Shown here one piece after another: positions 20,630 through 31,332 of a DNA stretch of 64,000 nucleotides. Each line of letters starts with the position of its first letter. Position 1 is the first letter of the stretch. The position numbers were made by a program, and so were the translations under genes. The notes under the pieces are model-generated. The model was not told where the DNA came from, made no database searches, and saw nothing but the letters and a program-made list of their open reading frames with translations. Origin of the DNA: Tridacna crocea (taxonomy: Eukaryota > Mollusca > Bivalvia > Cardiida > Cardiidae). Location of the stretch: contig OX031058.1 of assembly GCA_943736015.1 (NCBI GenBank), positions 24,081,001 to 24,145,000 of the forward strand. The letters are read 5' to 3'.

Positions 20630-20802
20630 TTCTTTATTTCGACCAAATTCCTGTTTATTTTACAAGATAAAAACCTGTTAGACTCAAACCAAAAGCATTT
20701 ACCGACAAAGGTGAAAAAACATTGCAGGGGAAGGAGAAATGTTGTGTATTCGCATTTTCACCTCTTTTCTGTAGTTCTGTTTTTCTCGGGGATAAGCTCA
20801 CC

Positions 20803-20947
20803 TGGGCAGCTCAGTGGTCAGCAAACTTGTGGCCTGATGGTGGTGAGATTGATACCTGCTTGAGTCAAACTTTCTTTCCTGCCTCTTACGGCTGATGCAT
20901 GTGAGAATGTAGCGAGTGATCCTGAAAGAAAGTGATATCAGTACAGG
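20803..20947 (+). mobile_element. tRNA-derived SINE (family 1), 3' truncated
   Basis: Copy of the SINE at 2644; the 3' domain and tail are lost where a 5'-truncated MITE begins, so both were cut by one deletion. Confidence 0.7.
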
Positions 20948-21110
20948 TACTTGCAGACGACAAAATAAATGTAACTCAAAAATTGAAATTTGTTTCAAGC
21001 AGGGTAAAAAAATTGTTGGTAAAGGAATAAATGCTGGTTACCAGCATTTTCTCCTTTTCCCACAATGTTTTGAAAAAGGCTTCTATCTTGGGGTAAAAAA
21101 ACCAGGGCTA
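20948..21110 (+). mobile_element. TTAA-hairpin MITE, both ends lost
   Basis: From ACTTGCAGACGACAAAATAA to AAAACCAGGGCTA; its missing left end coincides with the missing SINE tail. Confidence 0.65.
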
Positions 21111-22030
21111 TTTATCTCCCTGTCCATGGTTAACTCCGCACAGAAATCTCCCTTCGATTTTTGCGGCGTTATTTATGAAATATTTTCATTACCCGGATGA
21201 TATCTGACAAAAACATAGAATTTGCCGATTCTTTATATACCTGATATTGCCTACATTATGTCATAATAATTTATTTCTGCCTCATAATTATTGTAGTATT
21301 CAGTAAATAAAAATATGTTTACGGATATGAGGAATCCCTTCAGTCAATTTCTAAAGCGCGTCCTGCACATGCGCAGACGGTATCCGGATAAAACGTCCCA
21401 CAGTCAAAACGTCCCCCTTTTGGTTAAAACGTTCGTATTTCCATTGCAAATTGGTTAAATTCAGGGTTCGATATAAACACTGGCAAACTCGCAAAATGCA
21501 AGTGGAAAATTGATTTTGCGAGTTAGATTTTACGACCACTAGCATTTTTTTGCGAGTAGAAATGAAAATTTGTTTGCAGGGTCCAAAAAAAACTCCCAAA
21601 AACACTCGTATAAATTTACGAGTAAGAAATGGATGAGGACGAGTGAAATATCTGCCATACTAGTCCGGTAGGACGAGTGGTTAATAGGAGATAGTAAAAG
21701 AAGTTAAGTTTTTCAGACGAATATTTAACATACACAAGACAAAACTGCCATTCAGTTATTAAGTAAGCAAATCAAGGGTATTTAGGAAATCAAATTTTGA
21801 AACAGAACATAACACGTGCTGGTTCCTCCCCCACCCATAAACACCGGTTTCAAGCCAGCCTAATGATATAACCCGGGACCTTTCATGCCAAAAAAAAAAA
21901 TTCTCGGACTATGCTTTGGGTGGACCACAAAATATGAGCGACTTTGCTAATTATTTAAACGAACGATATTAAGATTAACGCAAATACTTTCCCGATACCA
22001 CTTCAAAAACTCAGAAGGGTCGTATTATGT
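21111..22030. other. No gene seen
   Basis: Contains the AAAACGTCCC phrase repeat (21380-21440) and a tract with repeated GCGAG/CGAGT words (21485-21680). No supported exon. Confidence 0.35.
21380..21440. repeat. Phrase repeat: AAAACGTCCC
   Basis: Three or four degenerate units (GATAAAACGTCCCACA, GTCAAAACGTCCCCC, GGTTAAAACGTTCG). Likely a transposon end of the phrase-repeat type; no inverted partner found. Confidence 0.45.
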
Positions 22031-23122
22031 TATACCCCCGGTCGTCCGTCCGTCCGTCCGTCCGCTAGCAATTTCTTGTGTGTGCAACTCCTCCTACAGT
22101 TTTCATCGGAATTATTTGAAACTTGCCACAATGAATATCCATGATGTCTAGTTGTGCACCAGGGTTTTTGAATTTTTATCGCTGTTTGCGTTCTAAAATT
22201 ATCTGTCCTTGATTTCCGAAATAACCAACTTTTCACTTTGAATTTTTGTTCAGGCCATAACTTACATACCATAAAAGGTATCAAATTGAAACTACATACA
22301 CTGATAGAACACATTATGGAGAAGTGCAGTGCACATGTAACATAACTCTGCCACTTTTGTTCTTTGAGTTATTGCCCTTTGTTAATTTTCATTTTGAATT
22401 TTTGTCCAGGCCATAGCTTCCAAACTATAAAAGCTAATAACTTGCAACTTCATACACTGATAAAATCCATTATGGAGAAGTGCAGTGCACATGAAACATA
22501 ACTCTTCCACTGTTATTTTTTGAGTTACAGCCCTTTGTTAATTTTCAGTTTGAATTTTTGTCCAGGCCATAACTTCTAAACTATAAAAGCTATTAACTTG
22601 GAACTCCATACACTGATAGAACTCATTATGGAGAAGTGCAGTGCACATGAACCATAACTCTGTGACCTTTATTTTTTTAGTTATTGCCCTTTGTTAATTT
22701 TCAGTTTGAATTTTTGTCCCGGCCATAACTCCCAAACTTTAAAACCTATCATCTTGAAACTTCAAAGACTAATAGAACTCATTATGAAGAAGTGCATTGC
22801 ACAAGAACCATAACTCTGCCATCCTTCTTTTTTAGTTATTGCCCTTTGTTAGTTTTCTCTTTGAATTTTCGTCTGGGCCATAATTTCTAAAATATAAAAG
22901 CTATGACCTTGAACCTTTCAAGACTGATAGAACACCTTGTGGAGAACAGCAATTTACAAAATTTGTAATTGTGCCACCCTTCTTTTTTTAGCTATTGCCC
23001 TTTAATATTTTTCACATATCATGGAGATTAACTACCCTTCATTCATGGCCCTTCCGTCATTTCAACTCATTTCACTGACAAGCCCCTTCGGGCGTATATG
23101 CGCCGCTTTGCGAAGCTCTTGT
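22031..23122 (+). mobile_element. Helentron/'pearl'-like element, second copy type
   Basis: (CCGT)n at 22042-22064, then five tandem units marked by GGCCATAACTT-like words near 22254, 22410, 22566, 22721 and 22876 (spacing about 155). The 3' end has small hairpins (AAGCCCCTTCGGGC, GCGTATATGCGC) and stops in CTCTTGTT, the same terminus as the element at 16.8 kb although the cores differ. Confidence 0.78.
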
Positions 23123-23888
23123 TGATTTCTATAACATAGCCGGATAACTGATACCGGTTTTTGAGACCTGGTATTTATGGTTCGTTGTAACCGTTTCGTC
23201 TGAAAAAAAAAAACAAACCGTCAGAGTCCAATTTTGAAAGAGTTTATCTTGTCGGTTGAGTGTAGATCGAAGCAAGGCCGGTCTTTTTTTTTTTCAAGGT
23301 CACTTGTCCTACACGACGAGTGCCTTTTCTGGAATTTTTTGTTTTGGACCCGGGTTTGCCGACCGTAATGACCAAGTTGTGATTGGTTTGCGTTTTATAG
23401 GCTACTATGACGACAATCCTAATCTTAGCTCTGAACTTTTTTAATGATGGATTGTTACCGGCTTTTCCTATTTCTTTACTCAAAAAAACTTTTCTTCAGT
23501 GTCGTTAAAACATGGGATTGTTTAAAGGGCAGCCTGGGTTCAGTCCAATCATTTTCTCCTTTTTTATATCGTGACATTACTTTGACAAAAATGGGCATCA
23601 TTAAAAAAAAAAAAGGAGGGATAAAATAAATCGAACTGTAACCCAGGCTATGTAAAGGGTTGGATGTAAAACCAAATTTGTCACACTTAATAGTAATATA
23701 GCTGACGAAAGAGTTGCCTCTGAAAAAGTATACTGACCGTTCGATCAATACTGTAGCAAAACAAATGATTGCCAAGTGCAGGGAAAACGTAAATGATAAT
23801 TACTGCAACTAAAAATTGAATTGTCTGTACTTTTTCTCTTTCATATTTTCTGTTCTTCCTACGTGGTATTGAATTTGATTTTTAGATA
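23123..23888. other. No gene seen; MITE end fragment
   Basis: 23478-23526 resembles a MITE right end (CTTCAGTGTCGTTAAAACATGGGATTG, split here only for description). Several short A/T runs. Open frames look like chance. Confidence 0.35.
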
Positions 23889-24118
23889 TAACTCTTTACA
23901 AAACGACCAAATTATGAACTAAACCAAACTAAAAGCATAAATTTACGGGCGTACATACACGACTAACTACATTTGCTCAAATGATAATTTTCTTTCTCTC
24001 TGATATTATAGGAATGTTGTGGGAAAAAGAAGCAAAGACTGTTTGTTTACCAGTATTTTCTCATTGTCCAGCAATGCTTTCAAAAACCTCTTTCATAGTT
24101 ATTAAAGCTTTGGATCGC
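23889..24118 (+). mobile_element. TTAA-hairpin MITE, decayed
   Basis: ACTCTTTACAAAACGACC start, GAATGTTGTGGGAAAAAG, worn right half. Confidence 0.5.
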
Positions 24119-25090
24119 AGTACTTGTTCCTTTAGAATGAACATATTTTTTAACGCAATTTTTGTTTTATAAGTTTTAATAAATATATTTCATAGCTATA
24201 TATTTTTGTATATATAATATCTTCCAATCCTTTATTTTACCTTTATCTTCTTTAGTTCAATAGATGTACTGGACTACTCATTAGTAATACGATTGCATTA
24301 TGGCCTATCGAATTCCGTGAATTCTGAAAGATTTCTTGAAACAAATGGCAGCTGCAAAATTATTTTTTCGCCGTGCTTTTACCCATTTTGCTGCATCTTT
24401 GCGGCAACTTTTGTACTTGTTACTTTTATTTTCGCTATTCGTGAGAAATGGACTCATCGAAATAAATGCCTTGTTTCCATTTGTCAAGGCTGTACAGTTT
24501 CCAGTCATTTCGTACCTAGTTAATTTCGTACCATGTCATTTCGTACGAATTTGGTCATATTGTACCTACCTTTGCTTTCTATTTTGGTCATTTTGTACCC
24601 AGTTGATCATCTCGTACCCACTTTAGTCATTTCGTACTCAGGTTTAATTATCATTTTGATTATTTAGTACCTAGTTTTTCCTACTATTTGTGTGTTTTTT
24701 GTTGAATGACCACTGCTAAAATTGTACATTGCTGAAATTGTGTTAAATTACGCCGAAGAACGAGAACGATAGTATGATTATATCTGACCATTATTGGTTT
24801 CTTCTTTCTAAGTTTAGTTTTTAAAACAAAGATTGTTTAGAACTCCTTTGTTTATATCTCACCGAGCTCTGCATAAATTTAGTTAGTGAAAAAAAAAAAA
24901 AATCTGGAGAGAGGCCAGTTTTTCGGTATGTTGTTCATAAAGCGCGATGCAAAACCATGATTCTTTATTAACACTGTTCACCAAACAGTATAGTTTTAGA
25001 CTTGTTTAAATTGAAAGCATGCCTTGCAAACTTACGTCCACTTAAATCATACTTTCCTAGGACAGCAACATTTTAGAAACTTAGCCCCGT
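24119..25090. other. No gene seen apart from phrase repeat
   Basis: Includes the GTCATTTCGTACCC repeat (24503-24675), a 14-base A run at 24889 and a MITE left-end fragment near 24975-25030 (TTTAAATTGAAAGCATG). Confidence 0.35.
24503..24675. repeat. Phrase repeat: GTCATTTCGTACCC
   Basis: About nine degenerate tandem units of 16-25 bases (CAGTCATTTCGTACC, GTTAATTTCGTACC, GGTCATATTGTACC, GATCATCTCGTACCC, AGTCATTTCGTACTC). No inverted partner in the window. Confidence 0.6.
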
Positions 25091-25097
25091 TTTCAAC

Positions 25098-25329
25098 ACT
25101 TTCCCAAACAAACACGGGTTATCACATGTGTGGCTGTGTGCTGTCAAATTCTTTTGGAAAAGCATGTTGGATAAGGAGAAATTGCTCGTTATAAGCAATT
25201 TCTCCTTTATCAAATACTTTTTCCCCACTACTAGCGCATATTCCACCATTGTTGCAGCTTTTTAAATTGTTGTCCACCAACTCTTTGAATTTAGAAGAGT
25301 TTGATATTTGTCGTTTGGAAAAGAGCTAA
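25098..25329 (-). mobile_element. TTAA-hairpin MITE, diverged
   Basis: CTTTCCCAAACAAAC start, hairpin centre TTGCTCGTTATAAGCAA, end TTGTCGTTTGGAAAAGAGC. Confidence 0.6.
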
Positions 25330-26164
25330 GAGAGCGCTGTGCGAGGGTATTAGACACTGTAACAGAAGACAAGTTTGATATAGATTCACAGTCACATCAA
25401 TTTCATAATGTGTTAAAAAATCTGCTGATGAAAACTGACATTTACTTACATGCCCTGGCTTTCTCGAAGCATTAAACATTTTTTTTTTTTCGGCGACTTT
25501 GATGCTTTGCATCAACTTTTTCTTGTATCTTTTTCTTGTATCTTTTTCCTACTTGTTTCCGTTGGGTTCACTGGTAGGTAGAAATCACATAAATCTTAAG
25601 ATGACGTCCAAGACTGTGTTCCTTTCAGTTATTTTGAAATCACGTGATAATTTTGCAACAAAGTCTAGTTTTTTCAGTGACAACTTTTATTTCTGTATAG
25701 TATAAGGTCTCTTGGCCACATATAAAGTACACGAATACATATAAATGTACACTGGATATACATGTATAACAAGAGGCATTGTACGCTTTTGATAAACAGC
25801 AGTTTCTCCTGTTCTCCCATACGTTTTCAAAAACTTTAATTTAAAGGGTCGTCAAAGCAAACGATTGTGTGCTGCAGACGAATCTAATATCTTCGGTTTA
25901 GATTACTTCGAAACCCTCGTAACTATGGCTTGTAACAAGCTGTAGTTACGACGTTTTCGAAGTAAATCTACGGTATATGAGGTATGCAATGTAAATAGGC
26001 GGTTTAAGTAGCTGTACAAAAGTAGTCGGCGTAGACTGACATGGCTCGTAGTCTTTTGGTATCTATTTCAAGAAAAAATCTTTGTGTCGAAAAACCATTT
26101 TTCATCATAATTGATTTTGTTGTTAGATATCTAGAATGAATTTTGTAGACTTATAATTGGCTTA
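25330..26164. other. No gene seen; MITE fragment and a palindrome
   Basis: 25772-25878 is a MITE right-half fragment. 25897-25975 is an imperfect palindrome (TTTAGATTACTTCGAAA / TTTTCGAAGTAAATCTA around AACTATGGCTTGTAACAAGCTGTAG, given in parts). No supported exon. Confidence 0.4.
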
Positions 26165-26391
26165 TAACACGTGAAAAGGGGATTCGGACATTTGCGTGAA
26201 ATGCCGTCTCGGATCAGACTGCGCAGTCCGCGCAGGCTAGTCCGAGAGGCACTTTACTACTACATTTGATTCCATGCTACAGTAGACTTGTGCAAAACAG
26301 AAGATTACATATTTTGCGGAAAGCGGAGTGCTCAGGCTGAACCGAGATGACACTTTACGCACATATCCGAATGCCCCGTTTCGCGTGTTGC
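26165..26391. mobile_element. Nested-hairpin element (GCAACACGCG ends)
   Basis: Whole element is an imperfect palindrome ending near AACACGTGAAAAGGGG and its inverse; inside, CAGACTGCGCAGTCCGCGC forms a second hairpin. The right inner hairpin is degraded. Confidence 0.65.
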
Positions 26392-26813
26392 AAGCCATAC
26401 AGCGTGATAACCCACTTGGTGTAATGCGTCAAGGAGATGCACCCTCATTTCTTAAAGCGCCGCACCTATGTAAATTACTTGACCGAAATATCAATGAAAT
26501 ATCAATGTATCGTTTGATAGTTCTCTCGCCCCAGATCAATGCCCGATTACTGTTTGATTGAACGTTGTTTTACGTCTCTTTCAACATCATTTCAGCCATG
26601 TTACGGCTACAGGTGGCTCATTCATATAAGACATACATTTAAGTAGTAGTAGGCTATGGTTCTAAAATATCTTTCCGAAAGGCACTCTCACGAAAGGCGT
26701 CAAATTCTTTATCTTTTACCACTAAGCAAGACAGAGGTCCCCTCCAGTGTGCAGGCTGTCCTGGGGCGACACTTTTTGTAGGTGCATTACAAACCCATTT
26801 CACAGAGCATGGC
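26392..26813. other. No gene seen; end of a second GC-hairpin family
   Basis: 26755-26813 (TGGGGCGACAC .. CCCATTTCACAGAGCATGG) matches ends at 34.85 and 62.63 kb. Confidence 0.4.
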
Positions 26814-27042
26814 TTAACCCTTTCCCAAACAATTCCTGGTTTTTACGACCCTGAGATAGAAGCCTTTTGAAAACATTGTGGGAAAAGGAGAAAATGCTGG
26901 TAACCAGCATTTTCTCCTTTTCCCACAATGTTTTCTACCCCGCTGGTAACAAACTTCAATTTTAGAGTTACGTTTATTTTCTCGTCTGCAAATGCTTTCA
27001 ATTTGGACCAGTCTGAACTTTTGTCATTTGGTAAAGAGTTAA
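26814..27042 (-). mobile_element. TTAA-hairpin MITE, near consensus
   Basis: TTAA at both ends, ends CCCTTTCCC / GGTAAAGAG, central near-perfect ~66-base hairpin around TGCTGGTAACCAGCA with arms AACATTGTGGGAAAAGGAG. Good type copy. Confidence 0.85.
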
Positions 27043-27115
27043 ATACATGCACTACTGAACCATCGTTTGTCTCAAAGGTCTGACGGTCGTAATGCCGACT
27101 TGAGGCTTCAACCCT

Positions 27116-27357
27116 ATAACCCTCTGCTCGACAGTCCTGTGTTTAACGACCCTGAGATAGAAGGTTTTGAAAACATTGTGGAAAAAGGATCAAAATGCTG
27201 GTAAACAGTAGTTCTTTTTCTTTCACCACAACGTTTTCTGCTCTTAAATAGACGAATTCCGTCATTACATATAGAGCTGTCTTGAATTTGCCTTCTGAAA
27301 ATGTTTCAATTTGACAGGTTTTACAAAAGTCTATCGTCGGATAGGCTATAGAGTTAA
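27116..27357 (-). mobile_element. TTAA-hairpin MITE, old copy
   Basis: AACCCTCTGCTCG start, GACCCTGAGATAGAAGG, GAAAACATTGTGGAAAAAGG, end TAGAGTTAA; right arm very worn. Just beyond the DHRS1-like stop. Confidence 0.58.
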
Positions 27358-27403
27358 AGATTGATCAAAATGGTCGTGCCTCAGCACTTCAGCTCCTCAC
27401 AAC

Positions 27404-28384
27404 CTAGAATTTGTGTTTCACCGCAGCCATCATCCACTTTGGAAGACGTACAAACCCAGGAAACAAACGAGCCAGCCGTCTATGTCCCGCTCGGTCAAGG
27501 TGAAACTTTACTGCACGTATATATGTAGGGGAGAAACCTTCTTTATCCTGCAGTCGATACTCTCGACCAAGATCATACGTAAACAGTACTTTACTGGACT
27601 TTTTCATTAGATTACGGTCAACAGCCAATTCCACGATACACTGTCCTGGAAATTCTGCCGATTCTCCACGGTTGAATTCAGTCACTTGTTGTATGTTAAG
27701 ATTACTTTCCCTGCTCACTTTATTGTCCCCGACTCCTGGCATGAAAGTTCCCACCGTCTCCGTCAGTACATATCCAGGCCACAGACTGACAAACGCGACA
27801 TTATGCTTCTTCAGCTCGTACCCACAACCCACTGCCATCCTATCACAAGCTTCTTTCCCGATGCCATAAAGCGCCCCAAAGGTGTAGATGATTCCACCGC
27901 CCGAGGAAATATTAACAATCAGACCCTTTTTCCTGGGGACCATCAGTTTTGCAGCGTATGACGCGCATATGTAATGATCCCGTAAACCTACACGATTCAC
28001 TGTGTCCCAACCGGAAATGGGCTGTTCCCAGAAAGGCACATTTACATTACTAAACACATAATTGATCCCAGAATATGCATTGTTTACAAGAATATCGAGT
28101 TCTCCGTTATTTTCTTCCTTAATCATTTCAAAGAGGCTTTGTATGTCTTCATCGTTTGTGTGATCGCATTGGACAGCCACACAAAAACCTCCCCTTGCAT
28201 TGATTTCATCAGCTGTTTCTCTAAGAGAGCCACACAGTTGCGCGTCTGCTGGAGCATCTAACGTCCGTCCGGTTATATACACTTTACCGCCATTTTCTGC
28301 TAACTGTATCGCAATGCCTTTACCAATGCCTCTCGTTGCCCCGGTAACTAAGCACACTTTTCCGGTCAACTTTCCCGATATCAT
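27404..28384 (-). CDS. DHRS1: DHRS1-like short-chain dehydrogenase/reductase, intronless
   Basis: Complete 326-residue reading frame for a classical SDR oxidoreductase using NAD(P)(H). The Rossmann nucleotide motif TGATRGIG is at residues 14-21, NNAYSG at 101-106, and the catalytic set S160, Y173, K177 (YGIGK) has normal spacing. The NNAY variant of NNAG, the LWPG stretch near 201-204 and the C-terminal LPKWM...KHKF match DHRS1 (usually ~313 aa, endoplasmic reticulum, reduces steroids and carbonyl compounds) better than other SDRs. The start is the first ATG (28382-28384): a GTG-led frame extends 7 codons further, with an in-frame stop at 28445-28447. No splice site interrupts the frame, although vertebrate DHRS1 is multi-exon. 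A diverged MITE ends 47 bases beyond the stop. The family call is firm, orthology to DHRS1 likely; substrate is unknown. Confidence 0.93.
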   Translation of the reverse strand: MISGKLTGKVCLVTGATRGIGKGIAIQLAENGGKVYITGRTLDAPADAQLCGSLRETADEINARGGFCVAVQCDHTNDEDIQSLFEMIKEENNGELDILVNNAYSGINYVFSNVNVPFWEQPISGWDTVNRVGLRDHYICASYAAKLMVPRKKGLIVNISSGGGIIYTFGALYGIGKEACDRMAVGCGYELKKHNVAFVSLWPGYVLTETVGTFMPGVGDNKVSRESNLNIQQVTEFNRGESAEFPGQCIVELAVDRNLMKKSSKVLFTYDLGREYRLQDKEGFSPTYIRAVKFHLDRAGHRRLARLFPGFVRLPKWMMAAVKHKF

Positions 28385-28582
28385 GATATTTGAAAATCGA
28401 AACACAGTATTTACAACAAAATTGAAATAAAGACATTGAATCGTTCAAGCATAACTTGTCCTTTAACCTAACCCATTTACACCTTCAGTGCCAAATATAT
28501 AAACTCGATCTGTGTCATCGGCTGAAAATATAACCAACTCTAACCGAGCAATTTTCTCATTTTCTTGACTTTACTGTAAAAG

Positions 28583-28640
28583 TGAACAGTATAGATCCAA
28601 GATCAGACTGCAGTCTGATCTTGGTTCTATGCTGTCCACA
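28583..28640. mobile_element. GATCAGAC palindrome core
   Basis: GATCCAAGATCAGACTGCAG directly meets CTGCAGTCTGATCTTGG, so the loop is gone: a tight perfect hairpin. About 200 bases upstream of the DHRS1-like start. Confidence 0.65.
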
Positions 28641-28644
28641 AGAG

Positions 28645-29803
28645 CCCCTGATTTAGAACACGGTGAAAAAAGGGTTTAAACTCTTTGTCATAGGTAATGA
28701 ACTTTCACGTGTTTGATCTAGAAAACTCGATTTCACTGATGCAAATAAAAAGCATTAGTTATATTGAAATTAACCGTTCATGGATGGTGACGTGGGGAAC
28801 ATAAATATAGCGATGTACCAGTTAGGTGTAAAGAAGGTAATTTTACAAAACTGATGAAATTGATTAGGAGAAAAAATCGCGCCTTGTCACCTTTTTATAA
28901 TTTCCGTGGATGATGGGTGAGTGATTGATAAATATGGTTGGATGAATGGATTGTTGGGTTGATGGATAGACTGGTTGGTGTGTGGATTAATGAATAGATT
29001 AGTTGTTGGTTGGTTGGTTGGTTGGTTGATGGATAGGTTTGTTGATAGAATGGTGGGTTGGTGGATGGATGGAAAGATAATTTCGTAGAGTGGTTGTTGG
29101 GTGGATTAATCGATAGATAGGTGGTGGTTAGTTGGATGGTTTGTCGTCTCGTGGTCAGTTTGCTTCAAGTACCCATTGTAAGAACAGGAACAAGGTTTGT
29201 TGGCCTGATCAAGTTAATCCACCTGAGGTAAATGAATTTTATGAAGTGTTAATAGTTCATAGATAAACGGGAAAAAATTGTAGTGATTCTCAGTTTTGAT
29301 ATGCGATAATGTTCATCTTGCAATGAAACCAGCTTTCACCTGCTCCGCCTATGACCGTACCAGGTTACTCGTTTCAGTAGGTTGTAATAAAAGCATGTAA
29401 CCCATTTTATTCGCCCAGGGACTTTGTTCAAACCGCTAGTTTTTTTTTCCTTTTGCTTTCGTCCTTTGTCTCAAATTAAGTTATAAATCAGATTTTTGTT
29501 CCTCAAGGGACTTTGTTCAAACCGCTGTTTTCTTTTTCAATTTTTTAGGAAAAAAAGAGATTTTTGTTTTCTATTCATGAAACTGAACACAGTTATTATA
29601 CTATGATTTTATGAATATCATCAGTTGGGAACTATTATTATGGAGAATGGTACATGTATTTGTCAAGAAATGAGGAAGACAGTCGATCGGAAGCAGTCGT
29701 CCAGACAAGTCCTGGGAAGTACACACTAGGAGATGAGTGTGGGGGTGGTGTGGTGGTGTTGGAGGGTTGAGGTGGGGGTGGGGATGGGGGATAGGAGAAA
29801 ATA

Positions 29804-29842
<39 letters not shown>

Positions 29843-30060
29843 GTCATCAAGTCACAAACAAATACATATTCGTCAAAGATAAACACACCATTTATGAAGT
29901 AATAATGTACTCAGAAATCATTGGGTAAGACCGAGTTTATACCGTTGAAAGTATCAACCAAAGTGATATTTGCACCGACATAGCGACTTTCAGTTTTCAA
30001 GCAAAAGGGACAATTAATAAATGTAGATCTACATATGGATTCGATTTCTTCTTGTCATTA
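28645..30060. other. No gene seen; simple repeats
   Basis: 28920-29150 is a degraded TGGT/GGAT array. 29460 and 29510 share GGGACTTTGTTCAAACCGCT, a local direct repeat of about 95 bases. 29735-29790 is GT/GGGGT-rich and 29807-29838 is (GA)n. Confidence 0.5.
29807..29838. repeat. (GA)n microsatellite
   Basis: About 16 uninterrupted GA units. Confidence 0.9.
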
Positions 30061-30061
30061 A

Positions 30062-30252
30062 CATTAACCCTTAAGTTGCTAAGAGTTAATCACTGACCTT
30101 ATGCGGACATTGTAGATCAAGATCAGACTGCACAGACCCCGATTGGGACATTTTTTTTTCCAAAAATATAAGTTTGAACCAACTTTTTTTCGAGATTTCA
30201 CTGTAGACTTGAACCGGTTTTGATTATTTCATTGAGTAGGGTAAGAGTTAAC
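30062..30252. mobile_element. GATCAGAC element, half copy
   Basis: TTGTAGATCAAGATCAGACTG is present but the inverse arm is missing; ends GGGTAAGAGTTAA. Confidence 0.5.
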
Positions 30253-30429
30253 AACGTCTGCAATTATACTCTGTATAATGGTATAGCAATGGCACAAACA
30301 CTTGTTTCAAAGTAATCAAAGAATTATAAATTTTATGTTCAGTTGGGGGCTTCAACCTTTATTCAGTAGTTAATGCGTTAGATCTGTAACAAGTGATCTG
30401 GAAATCGATACCAGTGGAGGCCCTGGTTC

Positions 30430-30636
30430 CGTATTCATCAACAATTCTGAAAGACGTTCTTAGTCCGATTATTGATTTTTTCTGAATTTGAAAGTAAAAC
30501 AACATCTGGTTGGCTAAATCATTGAATTTAGCCAATCAGACGTTGTTTTCCTTTCAAATTTAGAAAATCTTGGAGAATAAGACTAAGAACGCTCTAAGAC
30601 TATGAACGCTCATAATAAAGGTTGATGAACACGGGC
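30430..30636. mobile_element. AGCCAATCAG palindrome, copy 1
   Basis: Arms run from TATTCATCAACAATTCT inward to TTGGCTAAATCA, meeting TGAATTTAGCCAATCAG and back to GGTTGATGAACACGGGC. Related copies at 41.7 and 54.9 kb. Confidence 0.7.
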
Positions 30637-30793
30637 TTTGGTCACACAAGAGTGTCCTTAGACAAAACAATGCACAGCCTAGCCTAGTATTGCTTGAGCA
30701 CACAAAAGACATGGAAAGGTGGACAGTCGTCGTGATATGACTGAATATTGTACACAGGTGTGTAAATAACCTATTTTATCCGACAGTATCAAG

Positions 30794-31332
30794 TTAAATC
30801 TCCTTTGCACCAAGTTCTTTCAATAGCGTTTCTATTTCCTGCATCAGCGTTTCTTTGTCTTTGTCTGTTGATGTATCAGTGCTTACATTCAAATCAACTG
30901 GAACACTGTTCCTATTTTCCAGACTTTTGATGTCTGCTTCTAACTCTTTGAGTGACCAGTCTACGTCATAACCGGAAGTTGTGCTCGGTTTCTGCCATAC
31001 GTCCCAATAATACTCCGGATTATCTATTTCGTTCGCTATTGTTTCTTGTGCAGGGGCGGAAAAACTTCGGCCATGACGTCTAAAACTTCGTTTCACTTCC
31101 GGCTGTTTTCTTAAGGTTATAGATCTTTGTACAGCTCGTTCTGTTAGTATCTCAAGCTCAGTATTCACAGTATCGAGTTCTAGTTGCATAAACTCCAACT
31201 CCTGATTTAGTCGTACTATTTCTTCGTCTTTTTCTTCGAGTTGTGTATTTTTATCTTTGAGCTGGTGGAAAACTGACAGGAAAACGCTGCTGTCGTAGTC
31301 AGGTCCACTCTCTGGACAATCCTCGTTCTTAT
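30794..31332 (-). CDS. DED gene exon 4, coiled coil and stop
   Basis: Residues 438-616 and the stop codon. It opens with an acidic linker, then about 50 residues of heptads (FHQLKDKNTQLEEKDEEIV onward), a basic patch (RSFRRHGRSF), and a second helical stretch near the C-terminus (LMQEIETLLKELGAKEI). Acceptor CATGTGTAG. No clear AATAAA was seen just downstream. Confidence 0.82.
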
